Shown here: positions 25,781 to 35,241 of the stretch, piece by piece
Layout of the letters: the number at the start of each line of letters is the position of its first letter
Numbering within the stretch: position 1 is the stretch's first letter
Assembly (NCBI RefSeq): GCF_002086125.1
Contig: NZ_MVHG01000012.1
Location: 1-64,000 of the forward strand
Length of the DNA stretch: 64,000 bases
Direction: 5' to 3'
DNA from: Mycobacterium arosiense ATCC BAA-1401 = DSM 45069
Lineage (GTDB): Bacteria > Actinomycetota > Actinomycetes > Mycobacteriales > Mycobacteriaceae
Made by a program: the position numbers and the translations under genes
The notes under the pieces: model-generated
Told to the model about the DNA's origin: nothing
The model's database searches: none
What the model saw: the letters and a program-made list of their open reading frames with translations, nothing else

Positions 25781-27249
25781 CATCTCCTGATGATTCCGAC
25801 CCGCCGCGCCCGGCTGCGCCGCGCTTGCGGTCGTCGTCGCCTGATGATTCCGACCCGCTGCGCCCGGCTGCGCCGCGCTTGCGGTCGTCATCGCCTGATG
25901 ATTCCGACCCGCTGCGCCCGGCTGCGCCGCGCTTGCGGTCGTCATGCCGCGAGGCGATCGCCGACGACCTGGCGCGGGCGCGGGCGCGGACGTTGCGTCT
26001 GGTCGACTTAGACGACGCCGAACTCTGCCGGCAATACGACCCGTTGATGAGCCCGCTGGTCTGGGACCTGGCGCACATCGGTCAGCAAGAAGAGCTGTGG
26101 CTGCTGCGCGGTGGTGACGCGGCGCGGCCGGGGATGTTGCCGCCGCCCGTCGAGGGGCTGTACGACGCCTTCGTACATTCGCGCGCCAGCCGGGTCGATC
26201 TGCCGCTGCTGTCGCCGGACCAGGCGCGGGCATACTGCCGCACCGTGCGGTCCGCCGTGCTCGACGCGCTGGATGAGCTGCCCGACGACCCCGCCGGCGA
26301 CGAGGCGGCCTTCGTTTACGCCATGGTGGTCAGCCACGAAAACCAGCACGACGAGACCATGCTGCAGGCGTTGAACTTGCGCAGCGGCGCACCGCTTCTG
26401 CGGGCAACGTCGACGCTGCCGGCGGGGCGTGCCGGCGTGGCCGGCACGTCGGTGCTGGTGCCCGCCGGTGAATTCGTCCTCGGTGTGGACGCCGCAAGCG
26501 AACCGTACTCACTGGACAACGAGCGCCCGGCCCACGTCGTCGACCTGCCCGCGTTCCGGATCGGCCGGGTCCCGGTCACCAACGGTGAATGGCGGCAGTT
26601 CGTCGACGACGGCGGCTATCACCAGCCGCGCTGGTGGTCGGAGCGCGGCTGGCAGCACCGGCAGGGTGCGGGGCTTACCGCGCCGCAGTTCTGGAGTTCC
26701 GACGGTCTCACCCGCACCCGTTTCGGCCACGTCGAAGAGATCCCGGCCGACGAACCCGTCCAGCACGTCAGCTATTTCGAGGCCGAGGCCTACGCCGCCT
26801 GGGCCGGCGCCCGGCTACCCACGGAGATCGAGTGGGAGAAAGCCTGCACCTGGGATCCCTCCACCGACACCCGGCGCCGCTACCCCTGGGGTGAGCGCAC
26901 ACCGGACGACGACCTGGCCAACCTGGGCGGCGGGGCGTTGCGGCCCGCGCCGGTGGGCGCCTATCCCGCCGGCGGCTCGGCGTACGGGGCCGAGCAGCTG
27001 CTCGGCGATGTCTGGGAGTGGACCAGTTCCCCGCTGCGGCCGTGGCCGGGATTCGTCCCGATGCTCTACGAACGCTATTCACAGCCGTTCTTCGGCGGCG
27101 ACTACCGGGTGCTGCGCGGCGGCTCGTGGGCGGTCGAACCGGGCATCATGCGGCCGAGCTTCCGCAATTGGGATCATCCCTACCGGCGCCAGATCTTCTC
27201 CGGCGTTCGGTTGGCGTGGGACGTCCCCGGCGCCGGGGATTCCCCCTGA
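25777..27249 (+). CDS. egtB: Hercynine oxygenase EgtB with repeat-derived N-terminal extension
   Basis: 490 residues; non-haem iron enzyme joining hercynine to gamma-glutamylcysteine with oxygen to give the sulfoxide. The N-terminal DinB-like domain supplies iron ligands His100 (DLAHIG), His187 and His191 (SHENQH). The C-terminal FGE-sulfatase domain has [20 protein letters not shown] and RVLRGGSW. In M. thermoresistibile EgtB the ligands are H51, H134 and H138, so this protein carries about 50 extra N-terminal residues. That stretch is three copies of an 18-residue unit ([18 protein letters not shown]) encoded by a 54-bp repeat. The GTG start overlaps the egtA stop. Confidence 0.95.
   Translation: MTSPDDSDPPRPAAPRLRSSSPDDSDPLRPAAPRLRSSSPDDSDPLRPAAPRLRSSCREAIADDLARARARTLRLVDLDDAELCRQYDPLMSPLVWDLAHIGQQEELWLLRGGDAARPGMLPPPVEGLYDAFVHSRASRVDLPLLSPDQARAYCRTVRSAVLDALDELPDDPAGDEAAFVYAMVVSHENQHDETMLQALNLRSGAPLLRATSTLPAGRAGVAGTSVLVPAGEFVLGVDAASEPYSLDNERPAHVVDLPAFRIGRVPVTNGEWRQFVDDGGYHQPRWWSERGWQHRQGAGLTAPQFWSSDGLTRTRFGHVEEIPADEPVQHVSYFEAEAYAAWAGARLPTEIEWEKACTWDPSTDTRRRYPWGERTPDDDLANLGGGALRPAPVGAYPAGGSAYGAEQLLGDVWEWTSSPLRPWPGFVPMLYERYSQPFFGGDYRVLRGGSWAVEPGIMRPSFRNWDHPYRRQIFSGVRLAWDVPGAGDSP
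25786..25947. repeat. 54-bp tandem repeat at the egtB 5' end, three copies
   Basis: Three units beginning CCTGATGATTCC at 25786, 25840 and 25894, each 54 bp, so the egtB frame is kept. The unit's start (CCTGATG) and core (CGCCCGGCTGCGCCGCGCT) match the leuA repeat. Confidence 0.97.
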
Positions 27250-27965
27250 TGTGCCGGCACCTGGGATGGCTGGGGACCGACGTCACCGTGTCCTCGTTGG
27301 TGCTCGACCCGCCGTTCGGGCTGCGGGTGCAGTCTTATGCGCCGCGCCGCCAGAAGCACTGCCTGCTCAACGCCGACGGTTGGGGGGTGGGGTTTTTCGA
27401 CACCTCCGCCGAACCCCCACCAGGGGTGCCGCGCCGGTGGCGCAGCCAGGCGCCGCTGTGGGGTGACGTGTCGTTCGATTCCATCGCGCCGGCGTTGCGC
27501 AGCCACTGCGTGGTGGCCGCCGTGCGCTCGGCCACCGTCGGGATGCCGATCGAGGCCAGCGCGACCGCGCCGTTCACCGATGAGCGGTGGTTGTTGTCGC
27601 ACAACGGAATAGTCGACCGGTCCGTGTTGCCGACCACGTCAGCGGCCGAATCGGTCTGTGACAGCGCCATATTGGCGGCGGTGATCTTCGAGCGCGGCCT
27701 CGACGCGCTGGGACAGACCATCGTCGAGATCGCGGAAGCCGATCCGGGCGCCCGGCTGAACATCCTGGCCGCCAACGGCTCTCGCATGGTGGCGACGGCG
27801 TGGGGCGACACGCTGTCCATCCTGCGCCGCGCCGACGGCGTGGTGCTGGCCAGCGAACCCTATGACAACGACTCCGACTGGGAGGACGTCCCGGACCGCC
27901 ACCTTGTCGAAGTCACTGCCGACGGCGTCACGATGACGCCGCTGGACCAGTCGAGAGGATCTTGA
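27249..27965 (+). CDS. egtC: Gamma-glutamyl hercynylcysteine sulfoxide hydrolase EgtC
   Basis: 238-residue Ntn-type amidohydrolase that removes glutamate from the EgtB product. The N-terminal MCRHLGW gives Cys2 as nucleophile after Met removal. [14 protein letters not shown] and LLSHNGIV are the class II glutaminase motifs. The ATG overlaps the egtB stop (TGATG), fixing the start. Confidence 0.95.
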   Translation: MCRHLGWLGTDVTVSSLVLDPPFGLRVQSYAPRRQKHCLLNADGWGVGFFDTSAEPPPGVPRRWRSQAPLWGDVSFDSIAPALRSHCVVAAVRSATVGMPIEASATAPFTDERWLLSHNGIVDRSVLPTTSAAESVCDSAILAAVIFERGLDALGQTIVEIAEADPGARLNILAANGSRMVATAWGDTLSILRRADGVVLASEPYDNDSDWEDVPDRHLVEVTADGVTMTPLDQSRGS

Positions 27966-28930
27966 TGAGGCTGTCGCTGTCGAACCACCTGGCCGCCGAC
28001 TCGGCGTACCACGCGCTGCGCCGTGATGTGCTCGAAGGCCTGCAGAAGACGCCGAAGTCATTGCCGCCCAAATGGTTCTACGATTCCGTGGGCAGCGAGC
28101 TGTTCGATCAAATCACGCGGTTGCCCGAGTATTACCCCACCCGCGCCGAGGCGGAGATCCTGCGCGCGCGGGCGGCCGAAGCGGCCTCGGCCAGCGAGGC
28201 CGACACGCTGGTGGAACTGGGCAGCGGGACATCGGAAAAGACCCGGCTGTTGCTCGACGCCCTGCGCGCACGGGGTTCGCTGCGCAGGTTCGTCCCGTTC
28301 GACGTCGACGCCAGCATTCTGTCGACGGCCGCCGCGGCCATCGCGCGGGAATACGCCGGGGTCGAAATCAAGGCCGTTTGTGGCGATTTCGAAGAGCACC
28401 TGACGGAGATCCCCGAAGGCGGGCGACGGCTGTTCGTGTTCCTCGGGTCGACGATCGGCAATCTCACGCCGGTCCCCCGCGCGGGGTTCCTCGCCGCGCT
28501 GTCCGCGCAGATGCGGCCCGGCGACAGCCTGCTGCTGGGCACGGACCTGGTCAAGGACTCCGAGCGGCTGGTGCGCGCCTACGACGATGCCACCGGCGTG
28601 ACGGCGGCGTTCAACCGCAATGTGCTCGCGGTCGTCAACCGGGAACTCGACGCGGATTTCGACGTCGACGCCTACCGGCACGTGGCCCGGTGGAACACGG
28701 CGGAGGAACGCATCGAGATGTGGTTGCGGTCCGACCGTCCCCAGCGGGTGCGGGTCGGCGCGCTCGACCTGACCGTCGACTTCGAGGCCGGCGAGGAGAT
28801 GCTCACCGAGGTGTCGTGTAAGTTCCGCTCCGACAAGGTGACTGACGAATTGGCCGCCGCGGGCTTGCGTCGCACCCGGTGGTGGACCGACGAGGCGGGC
28901 GACTTCGGGTTGTCGTTGGCCGTGAAGTGA
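27965..28930 (+). CDS. egtD: L-histidine N-alpha-methyltransferase EgtD
   Basis: 321 residues; trimethylates histidine to hercynine using SAM. N-terminal [27 protein letters not shown]-binding [10 protein letters not shown], and [12 protein letters not shown] are typical of the EgtD family. ATG 27965 is preferred over TTG 27962, because it gives [10 protein letters not shown] and the usual length; it overlaps the egtC stop. Confidence 0.96.
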   Translation: MRLSLSNHLAADSAYHALRRDVLEGLQKTPKSLPPKWFYDSVGSELFDQITRLPEYYPTRAEAEILRARAAEAASASEADTLVELGSGTSEKTRLLLDALRARGSLRRFVPFDVDASILSTAAAAIAREYAGVEIKAVCGDFEEHLTEIPEGGRRLFVFLGSTIGNLTPVPRAGFLAALSAQMRPGDSLLLGTDLVKDSERLVRAYDDATGVTAAFNRNVLAVVNRELDADFDVDAYRHVARWNTAEERIEMWLRSDRPQRVRVGALDLTVDFEAGEEMLTEVSCKFRSDKVTDELAAAGLRRTRWWTDEAGDFGLSLAVK

Positions 28931-30084
28931 CCGGCAGCAACGCGCTGGCCGACCGGTGGCGGTCAGCCCGCCCGCCGGTGGCCGGACTGCACCTGGACAA
29001 CGCGGCCTGTTCACGGCAGAGCCTGGCGGTGATCGAGGCCACCGCGCAGCATGCCCGCAACGAATCCGAAGTCGGCGGCTACGTCGCGGCGGAGGCCGCC
29101 ACACCGGTGCTCGACGCCGGGCGCGCCGCCTTCGCCGCGCTGACCGGAATGCCGGACGCCGAGGTGGTTTTCACCACCGGTTCGCTGAACGCCCTGGATC
29201 TGCTGCTGGGCGGCTGGCCGGCCGAGCGACGGACGGTGGCGTGCCTGCCCGGCGAATACGGGCCCAACCTGGCGATGCTGGCCGCTCACGGGTTCGACCG
29301 GCAGCTGCTGCCGACGCTGGAAGACGGCCGGGTCGCGCTTGACGACGCGGCGCTGGCGCTGGACAGCGACCCACCGGACCTGGTGCATCTGACCGCCGTG
29401 GCCAGCCATCGCGGTGTGGTTCAACCGGTTTCGATGGTCGCCCAACTGTGCCGCGAATTGGGGCTGCCGCTCGTGGTCGACGCGGCGCAGGCACTGGGCC
29501 AGGTGGACTGTGCGGTGGATGCCGATGCGACCTACTCGTCGTCGCGCAAATGGATCGCCGGTCCGCGCGGTGTCGGGATCCTCGGGGTGCGCGGCGAACT
29601 GATGGAACGCCTGCACCCCCGGCTGGCCGCGCCGGAGTGGGCCAGCAAGGACGGCCCGCCGACGGTGGCCGAACAACTGGAATTTGGCGAAGCGAATATT
29701 GCAGCGCGCGTGGGGTTTTCGCTGGCGCTGGGCGAGCATCTGGCCTACGGGCCGCGGGCGGTGCATGCGCGGCTGGCCGAGGTGGGGGTCATGAGCCGCA
29801 CGATGCTGGCTGATGTGGACGGCTGGACGGTGGTCGAAGAGGTCGAAGAGCCCAGTGCCATCACCACTTTGGCGCCCAACGACGGCGCCGACCCGCAGGC
29901 GGTGCGGGCATGGCTGCTGGCCGAGCGACGGATCCTGACCACCTGCGCCGGCGTGCAGCGGGCGCCGCTGGAGCTCACCCAACCCGTGCTGCGGATCTCA
30001 CCGCACGTGGACACCACGGCCGACGACCTTCAGACGTTCGCCGAGGCGCTCATCGCCGCCACCGCGGCGACCGCGACCGGCTAG
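28927..30084 (+). CDS. egtE: Hercynylcysteine S-oxide lyase EgtE
   Basis: 385-residue PLP enzyme of aminotransferase class V fold, releasing ergothioneine from hercynylcysteine sulfoxide. Visible are the cofactor-phosphate region ([14 protein letters not shown]), [13 protein letters not shown] (Asp for the pyridine nitrogen) and the Schiff-base Lys in [12 protein letters not shown]. The GTG start overlaps the egtD stop; the stop overlaps that of the convergent methyltransferase gene by 4 bases. Confidence 0.93.
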   Translation: MTGSNALADRWRSARPPVAGLHLDNAACSRQSLAVIEATAQHARNESEVGGYVAAEAATPVLDAGRAAFAALTGMPDAEVVFTTGSLNALDLLLGGWPAERRTVACLPGEYGPNLAMLAAHGFDRQLLPTLEDGRVALDDAALALDSDPPDLVHLTAVASHRGVVQPVSMVAQLCRELGLPLVVDAAQALGQVDCAVDADATYSSSRKWIAGPRGVGILGVRGELMERLHPRLAAPEWASKDGPPTVAEQLEFGEANIAARVGFSLALGEHLAYGPRAVHARLAEVGVMSRTMLADVDGWTVVEEVEEPSAITTLAPNDGADPQAVRAWLLAERRILTTCAGVQRAPLELTQPVLRISPHVDTTADDLQTFAEALIAATAATATG

Positions 30085-30761
30085 CCCGCTTTGTGCGCCG
30101 TCAGCAGGTAGGCCGGCATCTTGAGCCGGCCCTGCTCGTCGCGATCGTGCGGCGGAAATTCAAAGGGCGCGCCGGGGATGTTGACGACGTTGGACAGGAT
30201 GAAGGAGGGGCGAATCTCATCGATCTCCCAGTACTTACTCACCGCGGCGCGCAGTTCGCCCTCGTCGACCTCGTTAGGCTTCGGTTCCATCTCGGCCGGG
30301 AAGGCGCCCTTGGCGAAGACCAGGATGAACAGGCTCGCCCCGGGCGCGGCGGCCCGGTGTACCGACCTCAGGTAGCCGTCGCGGCCCTCCACCGGCAGCG
30401 AGTGGAACAGCGTGCTGTCCACCACGGTGGAGAACCGCCCGTCGTAGCCGGAGAACGACGTGATGTCGGCCTGCACGAAACTGGCCGTGGTCAAGCCGCG
30501 CTCCTGGGCGGACTCGGTGGCCGCCGCGACGGCGGTCGGCGTGAGGTCGACACCGACCACCGTGTACCCCTGGGCGGCCAGCGCCAGTGACAGCTCGGCG
30601 ACCCCGCAGCCGGCATCGAGCACGTCGCTGCGGAATTTGCCGGCCGCGACCAGCGCCGCCAGTTCGGGTTGTGGCTCACCGATGTTCCAGGGTGGCGGAC
30701 CCTCGAAGTGGGCCTGCTCGCGATACGCGCTGTCCCAATCCATCACGTGATCAGACGACAT
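30081..30761 (-). CDS. Class I SAM-dependent methyltransferase (Rv3699-like)
   Basis: 226 residues. Motif [20 protein letters not shown], motif [13 protein letters not shown] and DSTLFHSLP after beta 4 define a Rossmann methyltransferase; substrate unknown. ATG 30761 gives [10 protein letters not shown] and a normal N-terminus. It begins 10 bases after the stop of the GCS2-like gene on the same strand, so the two likely form an operon that converges on egtE. Confidence 0.9.
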   Translation of the reverse strand: MSSDHVMDWDSAYREQAHFEGPPPWNIGEPQPELAALVAAGKFRSDVLDAGCGVAELSLALAAQGYTVVGVDLTPTAVAAATESAQERGLTTASFVQADITSFSGYDGRFSTVVDSTLFHSLPVEGRDGYLRSVHRAAAPGASLFILVFAKGAFPAEMEPKPNEVDEGELRAAVSKYWEIDEIRPSFILSNVVNIPGAPFEFPPHDRDEQGRLKMPAYLLTAHKAG

Positions 30762-30771
30762 GAATAGCAAG

Positions 30772-32244
30772 CTACTCCCAGGTGTGCACCGGCTCGTTGG
30801 CGTGCATGTGTTCGCAGTACCGGCGCAGCATCTCGGCCAGCGCCGCGGGCCTGCTCATGCCGCCGTCCTCCAGCGCCCGCACGGTGGACACCTGCCAGCT
30901 GGCACCGTTGCGCCCCGTCCGCGCCCGGCCCTCGATCACCCCGAGGAACCGGTCGCGCACGTCGGGATCGACGCCCCAGCGCCGCAAGCCCTCGTCGGCG
31001 ATCGGCAGCAGTGTGTCGAGCACCAGGTCGCGTGCGCTCACCTCGCCCACCCGGGGCCAATGCAACCGCGCGTCGATGCCGTAGCGCGCCGACGCCAGGA
31101 AATTGGCTTCGGCCACACCGAAATCCATGTGGCGCCACAACGGGTCGTCCGCTTCGGCCAGGCCGCGCAGCACCCCGTAGAAGAAGGCCGAGTTCGCCAG
31201 CATGTCGACGACGGTCGGTCCGGCCGGCAACACCCGGTTCTCCAGTCGCAGATGGGGACGGCCGTCGACCACGTCGTAGACCGGGCGGTTCCAGCGGTAG
31301 ACCGTCCCGTTGTGCAGGCGCAATTCGGCAAGCTGCGGGATGCGTCCGGCGGCCAGCTCGGCCACCGGATCCTCATCGGAAACTTCGGGCAGCAGGGACG
31401 GAAAGTAGCGGATGTTCTCTCGGTAGAGGTCCAGGATCGAGTCGATCCACTGTTCGCCGAACCACACCCGCGGGCGCACGCCTTGGGTTTTCAACTCCTC
31501 GGGCCTGGTGTCGGTGGACTGGGTGAACAGCTCGATGCGGGTCTCCGCCCACAGCAGGTGCCCGAAGAAGAACGGTGAATTGGCGCCCAACGCCAGCTGC
31601 GGCCCGGCCACGCTCTGCGCCGCATTCCAGTTGGAGTCGAACGTCTCCGGCGCCAACTGCAGATGCAATTGCATGCTGGTGCAGGCTGATTCGGGAGCGA
31701 TCGTGGCCGTGTGCCAGCTCAGGGGTTCCGGGCCGGCAATCTCGATGGGAATGTCTTCGCCGCGCGCGGTGAAGATCGAGTCGTTCAGCGCGGCATATCG
31801 CGTGGATTCGCTCATCCAGCCGTGGTCGAGGTGTTCGGGCATCAACGTGGGCAGGATGCCGATCATGACGATGTGGGCGCCGCCCGCCGCGCCGGCCTTG
31901 GCCTGGGCGTCGTTCAGGCTGGCCCGCACCTCGGCCTCGAGATCGAGCCCGGAGTGCCCGGGCAGCGCATGCGGGGGAACGTTGAATTCGATGTTGTAAG
32001 CGCCCAATTCGGTCTGATAGGCCGGATCGCCGATGGCGTCCAGCACGGGCCGATTCGACATGGCCGGCTGGTAGTCGGCGTCGACGAGGTTGCACTCGAT
32101 CTCCATGCCGGTGAGTGGCTGCCCGGACTCGAAGCACGACCGGGCGAGCATCGTCTCGAAGACATCCACGCACAGCTGTACCTTGCGCCGGTATTCCCGC
32201 CGTTGAGCGCTGTCGTACGTGGTGCGCTTGACCTCTTCGCCCAC
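30772..32244 (-). CDS. Glutamate-cysteine-ligase-like (GCS2 superfamily) protein, Rv3698-like
   Basis: 490 residues with GCS2-type features: GMEIECNLVDADYQP near the N-terminus (metal/amino-acid site), LGAYNIEFNVPP, CTSMQLHLQL and GANSPFFFGHLLWAETRIE. It is longer than EgtA and clearly distinct from it. The substrate is unknown; the family includes carboxylate-amine ligases joining glutamate or similar acids to amines. GTG start at 32244. It lies beside the ergothioneine operon and is cotranscribed with a methyltransferase. Confidence 0.85.
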   Translation of the reverse strand: MGEEVKRTTYDSAQRREYRRKVQLCVDVFETMLARSCFESGQPLTGMEIECNLVDADYQPAMSNRPVLDAIGDPAYQTELGAYNIEFNVPPHALPGHSGLDLEAEVRASLNDAQAKAGAAGGAHIVMIGILPTLMPEHLDHGWMSESTRYAALNDSIFTARGEDIPIEIAGPEPLSWHTATIAPESACTSMQLHLQLAPETFDSNWNAAQSVAGPQLALGANSPFFFGHLLWAETRIELFTQSTDTRPEELKTQGVRPRVWFGEQWIDSILDLYRENIRYFPSLLPEVSDEDPVAELAAGRIPQLAELRLHNGTVYRWNRPVYDVVDGRPHLRLENRVLPAGPTVVDMLANSAFFYGVLRGLAEADDPLWRHMDFGVAEANFLASARYGIDARLHWPRVGEVSARDLVLDTLLPIADEGLRRWGVDPDVRDRFLGVIEGRARTGRNGASWQVSTVRALEDGGMSRPAALAEMLRRYCEHMHANEPVHTWE

Positions 32245-32379
32245 ACCGCAGATGCAACAGGGTTACCGCCCGCAACGCAAGCTCCCACGAGTCGCGGTTG
32301 CGGTCTCGTCCGTCCGGCCGGTAGACCATGATGGACCTCGACGCAAGAGTGTGCCGGGCTCACGTGTGAAGGAGGGCAG

Positions 32380-33906
32380 TTGGCCGAGTTCGCCGAATTC
32401 GTCGCCGCCATCGACCAGGGCACCACCAGCACTCGCTGCATGATCTTTGATCACGAGGGTGCCGAGGTGGCCCGCCATCAACTCGAGCACGAGCAGATCC
32501 TGCCCCGCGCCGGCTGGGTGGAGCACGACCCGGTGGAAATCTGGGAGCGCACCTCCTCGGTGCTGACGTCGGTGTTGAACCGGGCCAACCTGAGTACCAA
32601 AGACATTGCCGCACTCGGTATTACGAATCAACGCGAGACGACGCTGGTGTGGAACCGCAAGACCGGGCGGCCCTATTACAACGCGATCGTCTGGCAGGAT
32701 ACCCGTACCGACCGGATTGCCTCGGCGGCGCAACGCGACGGCCGCGGCGACGTGATCCGCCGCAAGGCCGGCCTGCCCCCGGCCACCTACTTCTCCGCGG
32801 CCAAGCTGCAATGGATTCTGCAGAACGTCGACGGGGTGCGCGAGGCCGCCGAAAGCGGCGACGCGCTGTTCGGGACGGCCGACACCTGGGTGTTGTGGAA
32901 CCTCACCGGGGGGCCGCGCGGCGGCGTGCACGCCACCGATGTGACCAACGCCAGCCGGACCATGCTGATGAACCTGGAGACCCTCGACTGGGACGACGAG
33001 CTGCTGTCGTTCTTTTCCATACCGCGCGCGATGTTGCCGAGGATCGGGCCGTCGTCGTCGCCGCAGCCCTATGGCGTGACGACCGAGACCGGGCCGGCCG
33101 GCGGTGAGGTGCCGATCGCCGCAATGCTCGGCGATCAGCACGCGGCGATGGTGGGCCAGGTGTGCCTGTCCGAAGGGGAAGCCAAAAACACCTACGGCAC
33201 CGGGAATTTCCTGCTGCTCAACACCGGAGAGACGATCGTGCGGTCCGACAACGGGCTGCTGACCACCGTCTGCTATCAGTTCGGCGACGCCAAACCCGTG
33301 TACGCGCTCGAGGGTTCGATCGCCGTGACCGGGGCGGCGGTGCAGTGGCTGCGTGATCAGTTGGGCATCATCAGCGGTGCCGCCCAAAGCGAATCGCTGG
33401 CACGCCAGGTCGACGACAACGGCGGGGTCTATTTCGTGCCCGCGTTCTCCGGATTGTTTGCGCCGTACTGGCGATCCGATGCGCGCGGCGCGATCGTCGG
33501 GCTGTCGCGGTTCAACACCAACGCGCATCTGGCGCGCGCAACGCTGGAGGCGATCTGCTATCAGAGTCGCGACGTGGTGGACGCCATGGCGGCGGATTCC
33601 GGTGTGCACCTTGAGGTTTTGAAGGTTGACGGCGGCATCACCGGCAACGACCTGTGCATGCAGATTCAGGCCGATGTGCTCGGGGTGGACGTGGTACGGC
33701 CGGTGGTCGCCGAGACGACCGCGCTCGGCGCGGCCTACGCGGCCGGTTTGGCGGTGGGGTTCTGGGCCGACCCGGTCGACCTGCGGGCCAACTGGCAAGA
33801 GGGCAGGCGGTGGGAGCCGGCGTGGAACGACGAGCAGCGCGCCGCGGGTTACGCGGGCTGGCGCAAAGCCGTGCAGCGGGCCCTGGATTGGGTCGACGTC
33901 ACGTGA
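32380..33906 (+). CDS. glpK: Glycerol kinase
   Basis: 508 residues; phosphorylates glycerol to glycerol 3-phosphate. FGGY-kinase motifs: [15 protein letters not shown] (phosphate 1), [15 protein letters not shown], and the C-terminal ADP-binding region [19 protein letters not shown] start at 32380 is preceded by an excellent GAAGGAGGG site, which decides the start. The stop codon lies in the loop of its own terminator. Confidence 0.97.
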   Translation: MAEFAEFVAAIDQGTTSTRCMIFDHEGAEVARHQLEHEQILPRAGWVEHDPVEIWERTSSVLTSVLNRANLSTKDIAALGITNQRETTLVWNRKTGRPYYNAIVWQDTRTDRIASAAQRDGRGDVIRRKAGLPPATYFSAAKLQWILQNVDGVREAAESGDALFGTADTWVLWNLTGGPRGGVHATDVTNASRTMLMNLETLDWDDELLSFFSIPRAMLPRIGPSSSPQPYGVTTETGPAGGEVPIAAMLGDQHAAMVGQVCLSEGEAKNTYGTGNFLLLNTGETIVRSDNGLLTTVCYQFGDAKPVYALEGSIAVTGAAVQWLRDQLGIISGAAQSESLARQVDDNGGVYFVPAFSGLFAPYWRSDARGAIVGLSRFNTNAHLARATLEAICYQSRDVVDAMAADSGVHLEVLKVDGGITGNDLCMQIQADVLGVDVVRPVVAETTALGAAYAAGLAVGFWADPVDLRANWQEGRRWEPAWNDEQRAAGYAGWRKAVQRALDWVDVT

Positions 33907-33935
33907 CGCGACCCGATCCAGGGCCCGCTTTCTTT
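33876..33935 (+). terminator. Long terminator hairpin overlapping the end of glpK
   Basis: 20-bp inverted repeat with one G-T mismatch (33876-33895 with 33909-33928) and a TTTCTTT tail (33929-33935). The 5' arm is coding sequence for the last glpK residues, and the TGA stop (33904-33906) sits in the loop. It lies between convergent glpK and the PadR gene and may serve both. Confidence 0.93.
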
Positions 33936-33939
33936 GCAC

Positions 33940-34650
33940 TCAGTCTTCGCCGAGGATGCCGTAGATCTCACGCCGCGCAGTGTTCAGGATGTCGATGACG
34001 CGCTGCTGCTGATCGGAGGACGCGGTGTAGGCGGATTGCCCGATCGCGCCGAACAACTGGCCTACTGCCGCCCGCAGATTCATGTGTCCCGGGTCGGCGC
34101 CTTCGGTGATCTCGTCCCACGGCGGGGTCTCGATCTTCTCGGCCGCCGCGCGTCCCTGCTCGGTCAGCTCGAAAAGCTTCTTGCTGCCTTCGGTTTCGCT
34201 CGCGGTGATCAAGCCTTCGTCGTCGAGCAGCTGCAGCGTCGGATACACCGAGCCGGGGCTCGGCTTCCACAGCCCGTTGCTGCGCTCGGCGATCAGCTGA
34301 ATCATTTCGTAGCCATGCATCGGCCGCTCGGCCAGCAGCCGCAGGATGGCGGCTCGCACGTCGCCGCGTTTGCCGCGACCCGGGCCGCCATGGCGCCATC
34401 CGCCGCGCCGGCCGCCGGGGCCGAAGCCGAGGCCCGGGCCGAAACCGGGACCAAAGCCCGCTCCGAAGCCGGGGCCGAAGCCGAGCGGGCCGCCGTGGCC
34501 GCCGGCGTGATCGCGCAGATGCTCGCGAAAGTCCCGCCGGGCCTGCCGGCGCGCTTCGTGCAGGGCGCGCGGGTCGACCGGGCCGGAGCCAAAGCCGAAT
34601 CCGGGCCGCCCGGCGAAGGGACCTTCGGGGGAAGTGAATGGGTTGCTCAT
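33940..34650 (-). CDS. PadR-family transcriptional regulator with Gly/Phe-rich N-terminal region
   Basis: 236 residues. The winged-helix PadR domain starts at about residue 98 (RGDVRAAILRLLAERPMHGYEMIQ) and continues through SPGSVYPTLQLLDDEGLI; a C-terminal helical dimerisation segment follows. The N-terminal 90 residues are unusual low-complexity Gly/Phe/Pro sequence (GFGPGFGAGFGPGFGPG). Start ATG 34650. PadR proteins usually repress adjacent efflux or stress genes, often themselves; the AT-rich palindromes upstream may be its operator. Confidence 0.9.
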   Translation of the reverse strand: MSNPFTSPEGPFAGRPGFGFGSGPVDPRALHEARRQARRDFREHLRDHAGGHGGPLGFGPGFGAGFGPGFGPGLGFGPGGRRGGWRHGGPGRGKRGDVRAAILRLLAERPMHGYEMIQLIAERSNGLWKPSPGSVYPTLQLLDDEGLITASETEGSKKLFELTEQGRAAAEKIETPPWDEITEGADPGHMNLRAAVGQLFGAIGQSAYTASSDQQQRVIDILNTARREIYGILGED

Positions 34651-34700
34651 TGGGTGTCCTAACGTTCGTGGGTCGCGCACCGTGTGCACGCTTCGAGCAA

Positions 34701-34726
34701 TACGATATATCGGAACCTATCGCGAT
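34701..34726. promoter_or_regulatory. Possible PadR operator/promoter palindromes
   Basis: CGATATATCG (34703-34712) and ATCGCGAT (34719-34726) are perfect palindromes in an AT-rich stretch about 55 bases upstream of the padR start. Autoregulation by the PadR protein is an inference from position and symmetry. Confidence 0.4.
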
Positions 34727-34814
34727 GCAACACTGATACGTTGCGAAGCGAGTCTGCTTAGGCGCTGAGCTGCGGAGATCGGGGGGGCGCCCGCGCGCGA
34801 ACGCGGTGGGACGC

Positions 34815-34840
34815 GGTTTGCATGTGGCAGACACGGGTAC
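34815..34840 (+). promoter_or_regulatory. SigF-type promoter
   Basis: GGTTT (34815-34819), 15-base spacer, GGGTAC (34835-34840). This fits the mycobacterial SigF consensus (GGTTT-N15-17-GGGTA). The predicted start is a few bases before ATG 34852, implying a nearly leaderless mRNA. Confidence 0.75.
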
Positions 34841-34851
34841 CAGCTATCGAG

Positions 34852-35241
34852 ATGGACCCCGACAACGACCTCACGGTGGGTGGCGGGACCGCGGGCCCGT
34901 CCCCGTACGGGCGGCCCGACGGCGCGCCGCGCTCCACCGCCCGGCCTTGGGTCAATTGGGGTTTGGCGCTGGCGACGGTGCCCGGCGCCGCGTTGGTGAT
35001 GCTCTTCGCGCTCGGCGCCGTCATGAGCACCGATGGGTGCAGCGGTCACGGCTGTCCCTATCTGGGCCACGACGGGATCAATTTGGGCGTGGCCTTCTAC
35101 GGCGCGCCCGCGGTAGCGGTCCTGGTCATCATCGTCTCGTTTTTCACCGCCAAACGCCGCTGGGGCGTCGCGGTCCCGCTGTGCGGATGGGCGTTGCTGA
35201 TTGCCGACGTCGCCCTCATGGCGGCGAGCGTGGCCGGCTAG
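34852..35241 (+). CDS. Small membrane protein (about 3 TM), SigF-type promoter
   Basis: 129 residues with three hydrophobic segments: about 37-58 (GLALATVPGAALVMLFALGAV), 80-100 and 108-126. A Cys pair (DGCSGHGC) lies between the first two. An upstream ATG at 34822 lies inside the SigF-type promoter, before its -10 element, so ATG 34852 (MDPDNDLTVGG) is the better start. Function unknown. The 3' end overlaps the convergent RDD gene stop by 4 bases. Confidence 0.7.
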   Translation: MDPDNDLTVGGGTAGPSPYGRPDGAPRSTARPWVNWGLALATVPGAALVMLFALGAVMSTDGCSGHGCPYLGHDGINLGVAFYGAPAVAVLVIIVSFFTAKRRWGVAVPLCGWALLIADVALMAASVAG

